Of a DNA stretch of 64,000 nucleotides, positions 45,745 through 55,839 are shown piece after piece (positions within the stretch are counted from its first letter, which is position 1; every line of letters begins with the position of its first letter). Under the pieces are notes generated by a model. It saw only the letters and a program-made list of their open reading frames with translations, searched no databases and had not been told where the DNA came from. The translations under genes and the position numbers were made by a program. The DNA comes from Roseovarius sp. THAF27 (GTDB lineage: Bacteria; Pseudomonadota; Alphaproteobacteria; Rhodobacterales; Rhodobacteraceae), in NCBI RefSeq assembly GCF_009363655.1, contig NZ_CP045393.1:2108001-2172000 (forward strand), written 5' to 3'.

Positions 45745-46008
45745 TCAACGCTCACGAGCGCGCGCCCCCCCACGCCGTTTCGGTGTCTGCGACGATTGAA
45801 GTCCTTCTCGCAATACAGACGTCATCGGATGATCCGGACCTGCATCGCCGTGGCGTTCAAGCAACCGCTCCAGCCGCGCGTGGGTATCTCCCTCGCCATC
45901 GACCGACAACGCCCAATCCAGAAATATCGACCGGCATTCCCCCGGTGTTATGCCCTCGATACGATAGGCTTCCCGTATCAAGCCCTTGGGGTCCAGAGCG
46001 TCAGCCAT
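45745..46008 (-). CDS. Small conserved protein downstream of glnE
   Basis: An 87-residue soluble protein starting MADALDPKGLIREAYRIEGI and ending with an Arg-rich tail (PKRRGGARARER). Its start overlaps the end of glnE by eight bases. The middle section, ITPGECRSIFLDWALSV, is the best conserved-looking part. I do not know its role; coupling to glnE suggests a link to nitrogen control or simply a stable gene pair. Confidence 0.7.
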   Translation of the reverse strand: MADALDPKGLIREAYRIEGITPGECRSIFLDWALSVDGEGDTHARLERLLERHGDAGPDHPMTSVLREGLQSSQTPKRRGGARARER

Positions 46009-48787
46009 TCTCGCAACCTTTGTTCAATGCGGCGTCGATCACCAGACCAGCCTGGCGTGTCCTTGCGTCCAGATCATCTCTCAGTTCGGACATGCTGTCA
46101 TGTCCCGTCTGGCGCAGAATGAAAGATTTCGCCCCGGCACCAAGCGACTCTTCGTCGATGGGTTTGTCGCCGAGCAACCGTGCGGCCTGCGTCACCTGCC
46201 AGCAAAGCCGATATGCCGCTTTCAATGCCGCCTCGTCTGCGTCACTTAACCACCCGGCGGCGACACCGGCCGTCAATCCGGCCTCGACCGAGCGTTCGGG
46301 TTGGCCTGCCAGCAAGCATCCTGCCTGCGCCACCAGTTCGATCTCCTGCATCCGTCCGGACCCCAGCTTGGTGTCCCATGCGCCGGCCGAACTCTTGGCC
46401 GCGGCGATCCGCGCGCGCATCTCGGCCACTTCAGACAACACCTTAGCCTTGTCACCCCTTGATTGCAGCAGGGAACAGCGGAACGCCTCGACATCCCCGG
46501 CCAGAGCGTCCGGACCGGCGACGGCCCGCGCCCGCGTCAAGGCAAGATGTTCCCACACCCACGCCTCTTCCTGCTGATAAGTCTGGAAAGAGGTCCAACT
46601 GGTCGCCACCGGCCCCTGGTTGCCCGAGGGCCGCAGGCGCATGTCGACCTCGTAAAGGCGCCCTTCGGACATGGGGGCGGTCAAGGCCGTAATCAGGGCC
46701 TGTGTCAACCGCGCGTAATAAGGTCTCGTTGCCAGAGCGCGACGACCTTCCGACCGCTCGACGCCTTCCGCGTCATAAATGACGATCAGGTCCAGGTCCG
46801 AGGCGGCATTGAGCTTCCCTGCCCCGAGCGAGCCCATGCCGAGCACGACGGCACCACGCCCCGGCGGCGGCCCATGCTTCTCGGCGAAATGGGCGCACAC
46901 GACTTTCCAGATTTCTGCCAGGATCACCTGTGCCAGATCCGCATATTGCGCACCTGCCTTGTCGGCATCTATCAGGCCGCGCAACAGATGTACGCCTGTG
47001 CGAAAGTGCCATTCCTTCTGCCACCGACGCGCCGCATCCAGCTTGCGCTCGTAGTCTTCTTCGCGATCCAGACGCGCGGCCAATTCCTTGCGCAAATGCT
47101 GCTCATCGGGCCAAGGGGCGAAAAAATCGCCGGCGATGACCGCGTCGAAAACACCGGCATGGCGCGACAGATACGACGCCAGAGCAGGCGATATCCCTGC
47201 AATATCCACCATCAGGTCGATCAGCTGCGGATTGGCTTCGAACAGGGCAAAGACCTGAACGCCTGCGGGCAGACCCGCCAGGAATCCATCGAATGCAATA
47301 AGTGCGTCTTGCGGCGTGGAAGAGCGGCTGAGCCGTTCCAGCAGATCCGGTTTCAACCGATCAAATATCGTGTTGGCCCGTTCACTGCGCAGCGCCGGAT
47401 AGTTGCGCCATCGTGCAATCACTTCTTCATCCAGACCCTCGACCTTAGCGGGTCTTTCGCTTGTGCCTTCAGGCGCGAAGAATCCTTCGATCAGGTCATG
47501 CACGGTCTGTAAGCGCTCGGTCAGTTCGTCCCGAAATTCCTTCTCGTCACGATCGCAGAAGTTCGCCAGCCGCGTCCATCCGTCGGCCTGATCGGGCAGT
47601 ATCTGGGTCTGCGCGTCCCGCAGCATCTGTAGACGATGCTCGATTTCGCGGTGAAAGCGATAGTTTTCGGTCAACGTGCCTGCCGCGTCCCCGGGCACCC
47701 AGTTCTTTTCCGCAAGTCTGGCCAGACCCTCGACCGTGCCGCGCACCCGCAAATCCGGGTCTCTTCCGCCCGATATCAACTGGCGGGTCTGGGTGAAGAA
47801 CTCGATCTCGCGAATGCCGCCGCGCCCGAGCTTCATGTTGTGTCCGTCCAGACGTATCGGCCCATGCAACCCTTTATGCTCCCGGATGCGCAGGCGCATA
47901 TTGTGCGCGTCCTCGATCGCGGTGAAATCGAGGTGTTTGCGCCAGACGAACGGGCGCAAGGTATCCAGAAAACGCGCCCCCGCCTCCGGGTCGCCTGCCG
48001 CGGCGCGGGCCTTGATGTAGGCGGCCCGTTCCCATGTCCGGCCCAGGCTTTCGTAATAGGTTTCTGCCGCCCCCATCGCCATGCAGACGGGCGTCACGTT
48101 CGGGTCCGGCCGCAGGCGCAGATCCGTCCGGAACACGTAGCCATCGGCGGTACGGTCGTTCAACGTGGCCGCCATCCGCCGTGTTGCGCGCACAAAGCCG
48201 GTTCGTGCTTCATGATAAGCGTCGCCATTGAAACGAGTCTCATCGAAGAGGCAGATCAAGTCGATGTCGGAACTGTAATTCAGTTCGTATGCGCCCATTT
48301 TACCCATGGCCAGAACCACCATGCCGGCGGCTTCCTCCAGCATGCTCTCATCCTGGCCCGGGATCTTGCCGCGCCGAAGCTCGGGCAGCAGCGCCGCCTG
48401 CAAGGCTATCCTGACCGCCCGGTCCGCGAAGCGGGTCAAGGCATGCGTCACCTCTTCCAAGTCCCAGACACCGCCGAGGTCGCACATTGCAACCAACAGT
48501 GCCACACGCGCCTTGAGCCGCCGCAGACGCGGCGGCGCCTCGTCAAACGGAATGTCATCGACATCCTTCAGCAATGCTTCGAACGCCGCTTCTGGATTCG
48601 AGAAAACCTCCGGCAACCACTCCCGCTCTTTCAGGCAGAGTGAATGCAAGTAGGGGCTACACCCTGCCGTCCCCTCAACCAGGGCACCCAGATCCTCAGA
48701 GAGCCCTGGCATGGCCTGTCTGGCCTCCTGCCCGGGTTCAGGATCGTGGGGTCGCGGACAACGGGACATGCGGGCGGAAAAGCTCAT
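46001..48787 (-). CDS. glnE: Bifunctional glutamine synthetase adenylyltransferase/deadenylyltransferase
   Basis: A 928-residue enzyme that adds AMP to and removes it from glutamine synthetase under PII control. Two nucleotidyltransferase domains are visible: residues 162-177 (MGKMGAYELNYSSDIDL) in the N-terminal half and GMGSLGAGKLNAASDLDL in the C-terminal half, around residue 665. Both have the G-S/x-D-x-D signature. The start at 48787 (MSFSARMSRCPRPHDP) fits relatives. The gene is followed by the 87-residue protein. Confidence 0.95.
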   Translation of the reverse strand: MSFSARMSRCPRPHDPEPGQEARQAMPGLSEDLGALVEGTAGCSPYLHSLCLKEREWLPEVFSNPEAAFEALLKDVDDIPFDEAPPRLRRLKARVALLVAMCDLGGVWDLEEVTHALTRFADRAVRIALQAALLPELRRGKIPGQDESMLEEAAGMVVLAMGKMGAYELNYSSDIDLICLFDETRFNGDAYHEARTGFVRATRRMAATLNDRTADGYVFRTDLRLRPDPNVTPVCMAMGAAETYYESLGRTWERAAYIKARAAAGDPEAGARFLDTLRPFVWRKHLDFTAIEDAHNMRLRIREHKGLHGPIRLDGHNMKLGRGGIREIEFFTQTRQLISGGRDPDLRVRGTVEGLARLAEKNWVPGDAAGTLTENYRFHREIEHRLQMLRDAQTQILPDQADGWTRLANFCDRDEKEFRDELTERLQTVHDLIEGFFAPEGTSERPAKVEGLDEEVIARWRNYPALRSERANTIFDRLKPDLLERLSRSSTPQDALIAFDGFLAGLPAGVQVFALFEANPQLIDLMVDIAGISPALASYLSRHAGVFDAVIAGDFFAPWPDEQHLRKELAARLDREEDYERKLDAARRWQKEWHFRTGVHLLRGLIDADKAGAQYADLAQVILAEIWKVVCAHFAEKHGPPPGRGAVVLGMGSLGAGKLNAASDLDLIVIYDAEGVERSEGRRALATRPYYARLTQALITALTAPMSEGRLYEVDMRLRPSGNQGPVATSWTSFQTYQQEEAWVWEHLALTRARAVAGPDALAGDVEAFRCSLLQSRGDKAKVLSEVAEMRARIAAAKSSAGAWDTKLGSGRMQEIELVAQAGCLLAGQPERSVEAGLTAGVAAGWLSDADEAALKAAYRLCWQVTQAARLLGDKPIDEESLGAGAKSFILRQTGHDSMSELRDDLDARTRQAGLVIDAALNKGCENG

Positions 48788-48952
48788 GCGCCAAGTGATA
48801 CACCCTCAAGATGGCCGGTCAATGCGTGCCACCGCTGCAAATGTGAAAATTATTAACATCACCCCTTGTCACAGCGGCGGCGGCTTCCCATCTGGGAGAT
48901 GTAAATGGAATTCACATCCAGCCGAAACCAACGTTCAGAAAAGGAACCAAGG

Positions 48953-49396
48953 ATGAATACGCAGACCTACACTCCGCGCTCCGGTGGCATTCCCGGCGTG
49001 TTCGCAAGGGCCGAAACGTGGCTCGACGAAAAAGGCAAGGTCGCATGGATCGCCGCGCTCGTGGCGTCGATCGTTGTCTTCTGGCCGCTGGGCCTCGTAC
49101 TGCTTGCCTACATGATCTGGGCCAACAAGTTTTCGTGCCCCTCGGGTCGCGTGACGCATCGCCAATCGTCACGAGCTTTGCGGGGGTCTTCCGGCAATTC
49201 CGCCTTCGACGCCTACCGCGATGCAACGCTGCGCCGCCTCGAAGAGGAGCAACAGAACTTCGAGGCGTTCCTCGATCGGCTGCGCGCCGCCCGGGACAAG
49301 GCAGAGTTCGACCAGTTCATGGAGGAACGCGCTCGCAAGGCAGGCTCTGACGAGGACCATGAGGACGAAGATCGCGAAGCAGCACGCAACGCTTGA
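48953..49396 (+). CDS. DUF2852 small membrane protein
   Basis: A 147-residue protein with one transmembrane helix (about residues 32-53, VAWIAALVASIVVFWPLGLVLLAYMIW in part) and a cytoplasmic helical tail FDAYRDATLRRLEEEQQNFEAFLDRLR, matching the DUF2852 family common in alphaproteobacteria. Its function is unknown. The ATG at 48953 has AAGGA upstream. The 165-base gap to glnE contains the divergent promoters. Confidence 0.82.
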   Translation: MNTQTYTPRSGGIPGVFARAETWLDEKGKVAWIAALVASIVVFWPLGLVLLAYMIWANKFSCPSGRVTHRQSSRALRGSSGNSAFDAYRDATLRRLEEEQQNFEAFLDRLRAARDKAEFDQFMEERARKAGSDEDHEDEDREAARNA

Positions 49397-49463
49397 CCAC
49401 GGACACGCCTCGATCCCCGTGCCGCACCTTTCAAGGCGCGGGGTACAGGCCTATATGCACACC

Positions 49464-49913
49464 ATGACCGAAACCACCTGGCATACTCCCGACCCCGACA
49501 CGCAACCCGACTTTTACGCCGACGTGCCGCTCAAGCGGTTCCTGGCTTGGGTGGTGGATAGCGTGCTTGTGATCGTGATCTGTGTTCTGATCCTGCCTTT
49601 TACAGCTTTTACGGGCCTCTTTTTCCTGCCCATGCTGTTCCTCTCCGTCGGGTTGATCTACCGGACCGCGACCATCGCCAAAGGGTCGGCAACTTGGGGG
49701 ATGCGGCTGATGGCCATAGAGTTCCGCAGCGCATCGGGCCAACGTCTCGATGCAGCCACGGCGTTCCTGCACTCGCTCGGCTTCACCTTTTCCTGCGCCG
49801 TCCCGCTTGTGCAACTGGCCTCGATGCTATTGATGCTGGTCGGACCAAGGGGCCAGGGCCTTACCGATCACGTTCTCGCAACCGTGGCCGTGAATCGTCG
49901 CGCGACCAGTTGA
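49464..49913 (+). CDS. RDD-family membrane protein
   Basis: A 149-residue protein with three hydrophobic segments. The RDD pattern is PLKRFLAWVVDSVLVIVICV, with the conserved Arg and Asp in the first helix, followed by GSATWGMRLMAIEFRSASG. Family members may transport or scaffold in the membrane, and the function is not settled. The start may be the ATG at 49464 or the one at 49455; neither has a strong ribosome-binding site. Confidence 0.82.
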   Translation: MTETTWHTPDPDTQPDFYADVPLKRFLAWVVDSVLVIVICVLILPFTAFTGLFFLPMLFLSVGLIYRTATIAKGSATWGMRLMAIEFRSASGQRLDAATAFLHSLGFTFSCAVPLVQLASMLLMLVGPRGQGLTDHVLATVAVNRRATS

Positions 49914-49999
49914 CGCCGCCCCGGTCATAGCCGGATTTGACCTCTTGGCGCAGCGATGCATCATTGTTATCGTCACCTTTGGAAGTTGCAAAGCCTGTC

Positions 50000-50830
50000 A
50001 TGCGTCACACTCTCCCCATCGCGCCCCAATTCTACGTGACGGCGCCTCAGCCCTGCCCCTACCTTGAAGGCAGGATGGAGCGTAAGTTGTTCACTGCGCT
50101 TCAGGGCGACGGCGCGCAACGTCTGAACGACACTCTTTCCAAGCAGGGGTTTCGCCGCTCGCAGAACGTGCTTTACCGTCCGTCCTGTGCCGATTGCGCC
50201 GCGTGCCTGTCGGCCCGGGTCAGTGTCGAGAATTTCTCCGCCTCGCGCAGCCAGCGCCGGACGCTGAAACGCAACGACCACCTGGACCGTCGCGCGACCT
50301 CGCCCTGGGCCACAGAGGAACAGTACGAGCTCTTCCGCAAGTACCTCGAGGACCGGCACGCCAATGGTGGCATGGCCGACATGGATACGTTCGAATTTGC
50401 AGCGATGATCGAAGAGACGCCAATCCGGACGCGCGTCGTCGAATATGCGGACCGAGAAAGCGGCGATCTGGTCGCGGTCTGCCTGACGGACGTGTTCGAC
50501 GACGGTATAAGCATGGTCTACTCGTTCTACGACCCGGATCGTCAACGTAACAGCCTTGGAACCTACATCATCCTCGACCACATCGAGATCGCGCGCGAGG
50601 CGGGGCTGCCCTATGTCTACCTGGGGTACTGGGTGCCGGGCAGCGCCAAAATGGGCTACAAGGCCGCGTTTTCGGGGCTCGAGGTCTATTCAGGCGGGAC
50701 ATGGCAGGAAATGCGCGACCCGGCTGATTACGAGGCACATTGCCATCCGCTGTCCAACGATCCCATTGCGGAACAGGTCGCAAATATCTCGCTTCCCGAC
50801 AGCAAGCCGTTACGAACCAAGAAATACTGA
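50000..50830 (+). CDS. bpt: Aspartate/glutamate leucyltransferase (Bpt/Ate)
   Basis: A 276-residue aminoacyl-tRNA-protein transferase. The N-terminal Cys motif [14 protein letters not shown] and CADCAAC, then [15 protein letters not shown], belong to the ATE_N domain; the C-terminal ATE_C part includes [20 protein letters not shown] and [16 protein letters not shown]. In Vibrio, Bpt adds Leu to N-terminal Asp/Glu, marking proteins for ClpAP. The ATG at 50000 starts the conserved region; an earlier ATG is in frame but less likely. Confidence 0.93.
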   Translation: MRHTLPIAPQFYVTAPQPCPYLEGRMERKLFTALQGDGAQRLNDTLSKQGFRRSQNVLYRPSCADCAACLSARVSVENFSASRSQRRTLKRNDHLDRRATSPWATEEQYELFRKYLEDRHANGGMADMDTFEFAAMIEETPIRTRVVEYADRESGDLVAVCLTDVFDDGISMVYSFYDPDRQRNSLGTYIILDHIEIAREAGLPYVYLGYWVPGSAKMGYKAAFSGLEVYSGGTWQEMRDPADYEAHCHPLSNDPIAEQVANISLPDSKPLRTKKY

Positions 50831-50994
50831 TAGGCTCGGGTACCGCACTGTCTTAGATCGTTGTCGCTTCTTTCTGCAATCGCGCGCCCTGACGACAACA
50901 CGTTCGTGTGTGGGGCAACTCTTTCTTGTCACCCTTCTGTGGCCATGGGCGGCTTGCGTGATATCTGTTGCCTGACCCGATTGAACGAGGTTCC

Positions 50995-52005
50995 ATGCCC
51001 TGCCTTGACCGCCGCCATTTTCTTGCGATTTCTGCTGCGTTTGTCGGGTCTCCGGCTCACTCTCAACCCGCTTCGTGGCGCACCGTGGCTGACGCAGGCC
51101 AGGCGCTCGACCAGCTTCATGCAGTCCTGATCCACCAACACGGCGCGGAGGTTTTCGGCGAGGTATTCCGTGGCCCTGAGATGGGAACTCCGGCGCCGAT
51201 AAAGTCGGTCTCGAAAACCGTGGTTGCCGCCTTGACGGGCGCAGCAATTGACCGTGGCGAAATTTCCTCCGTCGACGCCACGATTGGCGAACTGGCTCCC
51301 GGCCTCATTCCGGATGACGCCGACCCACGCGTTCATGACATCACTATCGAAAACCTCGTGACGATGCAGGCAGGGCTGGAGCGGACGTCAGGGCCGAATT
51401 ACGGCGGCTGGGTCAGCAGCGAAAACTGGGTCGCCAATGCGCTCTCGCGCCCGTTCGAGACGGATCCCGGCGCGCGCATGTTGTATTCGACTGGCTCCTT
51501 TCACGTACTCGGCGCAATCCTGTCCGAAGTGTCCGGCCAAAGCCTGCTCGACCAAGCCCGCGACCGGCTGGGGGCACCGCTCGGCATCAGAATCCCGCCA
51601 TGGACCCGCGATCCGCAAGGGCGCTATCTGGGCGGAAACGAAATGTCGTTGAGCCTTCCGGCGATGATACATTTCGGAGAAATGTATCGGCGCAAAGGCA
51701 TGTGGGGCGACACACACGTCCTCAGCGAGGCTTGGGTCTCTCGGTCCTTCGAGCCGGTCACGCGCTCACCTTGGTCCGGACTACGGTACGGTTACGGCTG
51801 GTTTCTGGGGCAATCCGAGGGCGACGCTTACGCCCTTGCGCGCGGGTATGGCGGACAGATCATATGCGTGGTTCCCGGCTTGGGATTGACCATCGCAATC
51901 ACGTCGGATTCGACACAGCCTGCCCGCAGCGCCGGGTATTTCGGCGACCTGATGCGGTTGATCGAAGGCACGATCCTGCCCCTGGCGCGCAAGGATACGA
52001 CCTGA
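50995..52005 (+). CDS. Serine hydrolase, beta-lactamase/class C penicillin-binding type, Tat-exported
   Basis: A 336-residue protein with the twin-arginine signal DRRHFLAIS. The SxxK motif is Ser71-Val-Ser-Lys74 and the second motif is Tyr164-Ser-Thr (instead of Tyr-x-Asn), with a Gly-rich RGYGG near the end as third motif. Such proteins act as peptidases or esterases in the periplasm. The ATG at 50995 has AACGAGG upstream. Gene neighbours give no clue to the substrate. Confidence 0.85.
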   Translation: MPCLDRRHFLAISAAFVGSPAHSQPASWRTVADAGQALDQLHAVLIHQHGAEVFGEVFRGPEMGTPAPIKSVSKTVVAALTGAAIDRGEISSVDATIGELAPGLIPDDADPRVHDITIENLVTMQAGLERTSGPNYGGWVSSENWVANALSRPFETDPGARMLYSTGSFHVLGAILSEVSGQSLLDQARDRLGAPLGIRIPPWTRDPQGRYLGGNEMSLSLPAMIHFGEMYRRKGMWGDTHVLSEAWVSRSFEPVTRSPWSGLRYGYGWFLGQSEGDAYALARGYGGQIICVVPGLGLTIAITSDSTQPARSAGYFGDLMRLIEGTILPLARKDTT

Positions 52006-52120
52006 ACGGTCCAGACGGAACCGCGTGGTTTTTCGGCAAGTGACCCCAATTGCCGCCCACACACGCGGAATTGATCGCGTCTGCCTTGTCATGTTGCGCC
52101 ACCGAGCGAAAACTCGTTCC

Positions 52121-52849
52121 ATGCGGGTTCTCACTTTCATTTGCGCGATCTTCTTCGCCGGCTCAGCCCTTGCCGAAACGCGGCAGGAGGTCGGTCTTGA
52201 ACTGGTTCTGCTTGCGGACGCGTCGGGCTCGATCGACGACATGGAACTCTCGTTTCAGCGACAAGGCTACGCAAGCGCGATCACCGACCCCGACGTGATA
52301 GAGGCCATTCAGGACTCGCTCTATGGAAATGTCGCCGTCACCTATGTCGAGTGGGCAACCAACGCCGCCGTGGTCGTCCCGTGGACGGTCATCGATGGCG
52401 AAAGCTCGGCGCGGGCTTTTGCGGACGCCTTGGCTGGCCCGCCACGTCAGGCCTACGGCAGCAACGCCATCGGTGATGCGCTTCTGGAAGCCAAGCGCCT
52501 GATCGAGACCAACGACATCCTCGCGCCCCGCGCCGTTATCGACTTCTCCGGCGACAGCATCCGAAATTCGTCCGGCCCGCCGATCGCGGCGGCACGCGCC
52601 GAAGTTCTGGCTGCGGGGATCGTGATCAATGCGCTGCCCATCCTGCGGCCGGAAGACGGACGTCGCGCCGGGGCCAACCTCGAAGACGAATATGCCGAGC
52701 GGATCATCGGCGGGCCCGGGGCCTTCATGGTGACGGCCGAAGGGCGCGACAGCTTTGCCCGAACCGTGCGCCGCAAACTGGTGCTCGAGATATCGGGGCG
52801 CACCCCTGCCCCAGGCGCCGGGCGGGTCGCCGCTGTGTCGGCACATTAG
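52121..52849 (+). CDS. DUF1194 VWA-like secreted protein
   Basis: A 242-residue protein with a signal peptide (MRVLTFICAIFFAGSALA, cleaved before ETRQ). The VWA-type metal-binding site is LLADASGSIDD, with the full D-x-S-x-S pattern. The family DUF1194 is mostly found in Rhodobacterales and has no known function; the fold suggests binding of a protein partner or extracellular matrix in the periplasm. The ATG at 52121 gives the proper signal peptide, and the longer open frame upstream does not. Confidence 0.85.
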   Translation: MRVLTFICAIFFAGSALAETRQEVGLELVLLADASGSIDDMELSFQRQGYASAITDPDVIEAIQDSLYGNVAVTYVEWATNAAVVVPWTVIDGESSARAFADALAGPPRQAYGSNAIGDALLEAKRLIETNDILAPRAVIDFSGDSIRNSSGPPIAAARAEVLAAGIVINALPILRPEDGRRAGANLEDEYAERIIGGPGAFMVTAEGRDSFARTVRRKLVLEISGRTPAPGAGRVAAVSAH

Positions 52850-52866
52850 GCGCGCGTCGCTGCAGC

Positions 52867-53406
52867 TTAGCCGAGAGTGTCCAGAACGAAGGCTGCCCGT
52901 TCACGCACGCTGGTTTTGGGCAGGTGAACCAGGCGATAATTGAGCCGGTCGTAGGCCGCGCACAGCCGATGGTATTCGTCGACGGCTGCATCGAAGCCGT
53001 GTTGGCGCGCCGCGTCGTTCCGGTAAAGTTCAGGCCAGGGCGGGGCCATGAAGACAGTCCGATGAAACGGGGCGGCACCTGCGAGGCTGTCGCTCAGGGA
53101 TATCCCCGCGGCGTGCTCCAAGGCCACCGACGCGTCGATCAGGCCGCGGTCGAAGAACACCCAAGACCCGTCATCCTGCACACCCGCCCTGTCGCGCAGC
53201 GCCATCTCGACAGCACGTCGGGCAAAGGCCTCAAGGTCGATCCACGGCAGCGCCGCACCTGTGCCCTGCATCTCGGCTTCGACAATCCGCCTGCCCGGCT
53301 CGGTGACAACGCGGTAACCGGCTCGGTCGAGCGCGGCCAGCAGCGTCGATTTCCCACCCCCGGAACAGCCTGACACGATCACATGCCGGCGCGCAACGGG
53401 ACTCAT
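52867..53406 (-). CDS. AAA-type nucleoside-triphosphate-binding protein
   Basis: A 179-residue P-loop protein with Walker A SGCSGGGKSTLL at the start and a segment WVFFDRGLIDASVAL that looks like the Walker B/LID part of small kinases. The family (AAA_28-like) contains predicted ATPases or kinases of unknown substrate. The start may be the ATG at 53406 or another at 53457; neither has a convincing ribosome-binding site, and the shorter protein fits relatives better. Confidence 0.75.
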   Translation of the reverse strand: MSPVARRHVIVSGCSGGGKSTLLAALDRAGYRVVTEPGRRIVEAEMQGTGAALPWIDLEAFARRAVEMALRDRAGVQDDGSWVFFDRGLIDASVALEHAAGISLSDSLAGAAPFHRTVFMAPPWPELYRNDAARQHGFDAAVDEYHRLCAAYDRLNYRLVHLPKTSVRERAAFVLDTLG

Positions 53407-53484
53407 CAGGCCCGACTGACCGCTGCGCGGAACGGGCAGAGACCTGGTCCGAACCATGCCTGTTCAGAACTCAGGCCCAAGCGT

Positions 53485-55839
53485 TCACCCCCCGAGCAGA
53501 TCCGGGAAGATCGTGACGATGTCCGGGAAGAACCACAGAATGGCCAGTCCAACCACCTGGATCAGAACAAAAGGCGCGACACCGCGGTAGATATGTCCGG
53601 TGGTCACCTCTTTCGGTGCGACGCCCCTTAGATAGAAGAGCGCAAATCCGAAGGGCGGCGTCAGGAACGAGGTCTGCAGGTTCACCGCGATCATGATCGT
53701 TACCCACTTGGGGTCGAATGTTCCGCCATAGATCACCGGCCCCACGATCGGGATCACGATGTAGATGATCTCGAGGAAGTCGAGCACGAAGCCCAGGATG
53801 AACAGCACCAGCATCACGATCAGGAACACCTTGTACTCGTTGTCGAACGAGCGCAGGAACTGCTGGATATAGTGCTCGCCACCGAAGGAGATGACCACGA
53901 GGTTCAGAAGCTGAGAGCCGATCAGGATGGTGAAGACCATGCTGGTCACTTTCGCCGTCTCGCGCACCACAGGCGACAGCACGCCGCCCGCGAAAAGCAC
54001 CCAGCAGGCGAAGAGCAGCCCGAAGAGAGCGTAAAGGTAGGCGGCCTGAGCCACCAGGAACGCGATCCAGTTTTCGGCCCCCGCGCCTTCGACATTGACC
54101 CGCAGGTCGAAATTCACGCCGATGATGATGGCGATGAGAATTGCGAAGGTGGCAAAGATGATGATCTTGCCCGAACGTTCTTCGTCCTTCAGCTTGCGAT
54201 AGGCCGCGAGCATGATCGCACCGCCTGCCCCCAAAGCCGCGGCGGGCGTCGGGTTGGTGATACCGCCCAGGATGGACCCCAGAACCGCTACGATCAGCAC
54301 GAGCGGGGGGAAGACCACCCGTATCAGCTCATTCTGCGCCAGCCGCGCCGCGGCGTGGGTGCAGCCGTAAAGCGCAAGTCCTACCGGAATGGCCATGATC
54401 ACGAATGTCGCGCCGGAGCTCCATTGCGGCCCGATCAGCAAGATATCGACGATCAGGCCAAGCACAATCCCTACGCCTCCGACAATCAGCGGTGTCGGGC
54501 TTTCCGATGGAAGAACGCCGCGGGCGAAGGTCAGGATCAAGGCGAAGATCAGCATCATCACGGCAATGCCGGTCCCGACAGGCGCCGCGTTCTCGATCTT
54601 GCGGGCCAGCATCTCGGCGCGCTCTTCCTCGGACAGCCGCACGCTTTGGGTCACACCACCTGACTCGTCGATGGCCTGCTGTTCGGCGACCGCCCGGTCC
54701 CAGGCGGCCTGCCCGTGCAGTTCGATCATGGAGTCCTTGCATTCAGACCCGACGGCGGTCCGCAAGCTGGCCGACTCGCCCTGTTCACTGAAGCTGTCGA
54801 TCGTGGTGCTCTGGCTGCCTATGACGTTCATCTGCCCCAGCACCAACATGCCAGCGACAAGCGCAACCGGGATGCCGAGGAACCAGGTAAAGGCCTCGCC
54901 GCGCGTGATTGCCTCGGCATTCGTAGCGCCCAGTTCGACCGCAGGGGCCTTGCTGGGGTTCACCAGCGCGTAGCCAAAAGCATAGAGCGCATAGAGCAGA
55001 GCCAGAAGGATACCGGGCAGCAAGGCGGCTTGGAAAAGCGTGCCCACGGACACGACCGCAGGCTCGCCCAGATAGGTCAGGGCGTCGGTGCACCCAGCTT
55101 CCTGTGCCCGGGCCTCTTGCGCCACCGCATAGAGGTCGCCGGCCAGCGTGCCCAGAAGAACGATCACGATCGAAGGGGGAATGATCTGGCCCAAAGTGCC
55201 GGAGGCTGCGATCACACCCGTGGCGATCTCGGGGCTGTAATTGTTGCGCAGCATGGTCGGCAGGCTCAAGAGGCCCATGGTGACCACTGTGGCCCCCACG
55301 ATGCCGGTTGACGCTGCGAGAAATGCGCCCACCACCACGACGGAAACGGCAAGGCCGCCGGGCAACGGGCCGAAGACGCGCGCCATCGTCGTCAGCAGAT
55401 CGTTGGCGACCTTGGAACGTTCCAGCGTGATCCCCATCAGCACGAACATCAGAACCGCCAGCAAGGTCTCGATCGATTGGCCCGCGAAGACGCGTTCGTT
55501 CATTCGGTTGACGATGAAACTGATATTGCGGTCCAGCGCGGTTTCCCAACCCTGCGGGAAGACCGGCTCGCCCACCCGTGGCAGATCGGGATATCGGAAA
55601 ATCGAAACGCTGTCCGGTTTTACCCCGGTGCTGAGCAAGGTGCGATACGCCTCGCTGCCGGTGTCGATCGCCTGGTGGATCAACAGGCCGGCGCTGTCCA
55701 GGCCGGCAATGATGCCAAAGGAAATCACCCCGGCACCGCCGATGGCAAACGCCACCGGAAAGCCGGACAGGATGCCTCCAAAGAGGCACAGGAACACGAT
55801 GATCAGGCCGATCTCGACGCCATCAAGTCCAAACAACAT
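53485..55839 (-). CDS. TRAP transporter large permease with long insertion (DctM/TakM type)
   Basis: A 784-residue membrane protein, whereas typical DctM has about 430. The N-terminal TRAP motifs (GLIIVFLCLFGGILSGFPVA; GIVGATVVTMGLLSLPTML; GTLGQIIPPSIVIVLLG) and the C-terminal DFLEIIYIVIPIVGPV / LQTSFLTPPFGFALFYLRG regions are canonical. Between them, roughly residues 235-520, lie extra hydrophobic helices and a long hydrophilic stretch (about 315-390, with SECKDSMIELHGQAAWDRA). This extended type occurs with TakP-like binding proteins. It starts one base into the dctQ stop (TGATG), so it is coupled. Confidence 0.9.
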   Translation of the reverse strand: MLFGLDGVEIGLIIVFLCLFGGILSGFPVAFAIGGAGVISFGIIAGLDSAGLLIHQAIDTGSEAYRTLLSTGVKPDSVSIFRYPDLPRVGEPVFPQGWETALDRNISFIVNRMNERVFAGQSIETLLAVLMFVLMGITLERSKVANDLLTTMARVFGPLPGGLAVSVVVVGAFLAASTGIVGATVVTMGLLSLPTMLRNNYSPEIATGVIAASGTLGQIIPPSIVIVLLGTLAGDLYAVAQEARAQEAGCTDALTYLGEPAVVSVGTLFQAALLPGILLALLYALYAFGYALVNPSKAPAVELGATNAEAITRGEAFTWFLGIPVALVAGMLVLGQMNVIGSQSTTIDSFSEQGESASLRTAVGSECKDSMIELHGQAAWDRAVAEQQAIDESGGVTQSVRLSEEERAEMLARKIENAAPVGTGIAVMMLIFALILTFARGVLPSESPTPLIVGGVGIVLGLIVDILLIGPQWSSGATFVIMAIPVGLALYGCTHAAARLAQNELIRVVFPPLVLIVAVLGSILGGITNPTPAAALGAGGAIMLAAYRKLKDEERSGKIIIFATFAILIAIIIGVNFDLRVNVEGAGAENWIAFLVAQAAYLYALFGLLFACWVLFAGGVLSPVVRETAKVTSMVFTILIGSQLLNLVVISFGGEHYIQQFLRSFDNEYKVFLIVMLVLFILGFVLDFLEIIYIVIPIVGPVIYGGTFDPKWVTIMIAVNLQTSFLTPPFGFALFYLRGVAPKEVTTGHIYRGVAPFVLIQVVGLAILWFFPDIVTIFPDLLGG

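Noticed and set aside
47636..48643. Long open frame of 335 codons on the plus strand opposite glnE
   Set aside because: It lies entirely antisense to glnE, its protein has no recognisable motif, and long shadow frames are common in GC-rich DNA.
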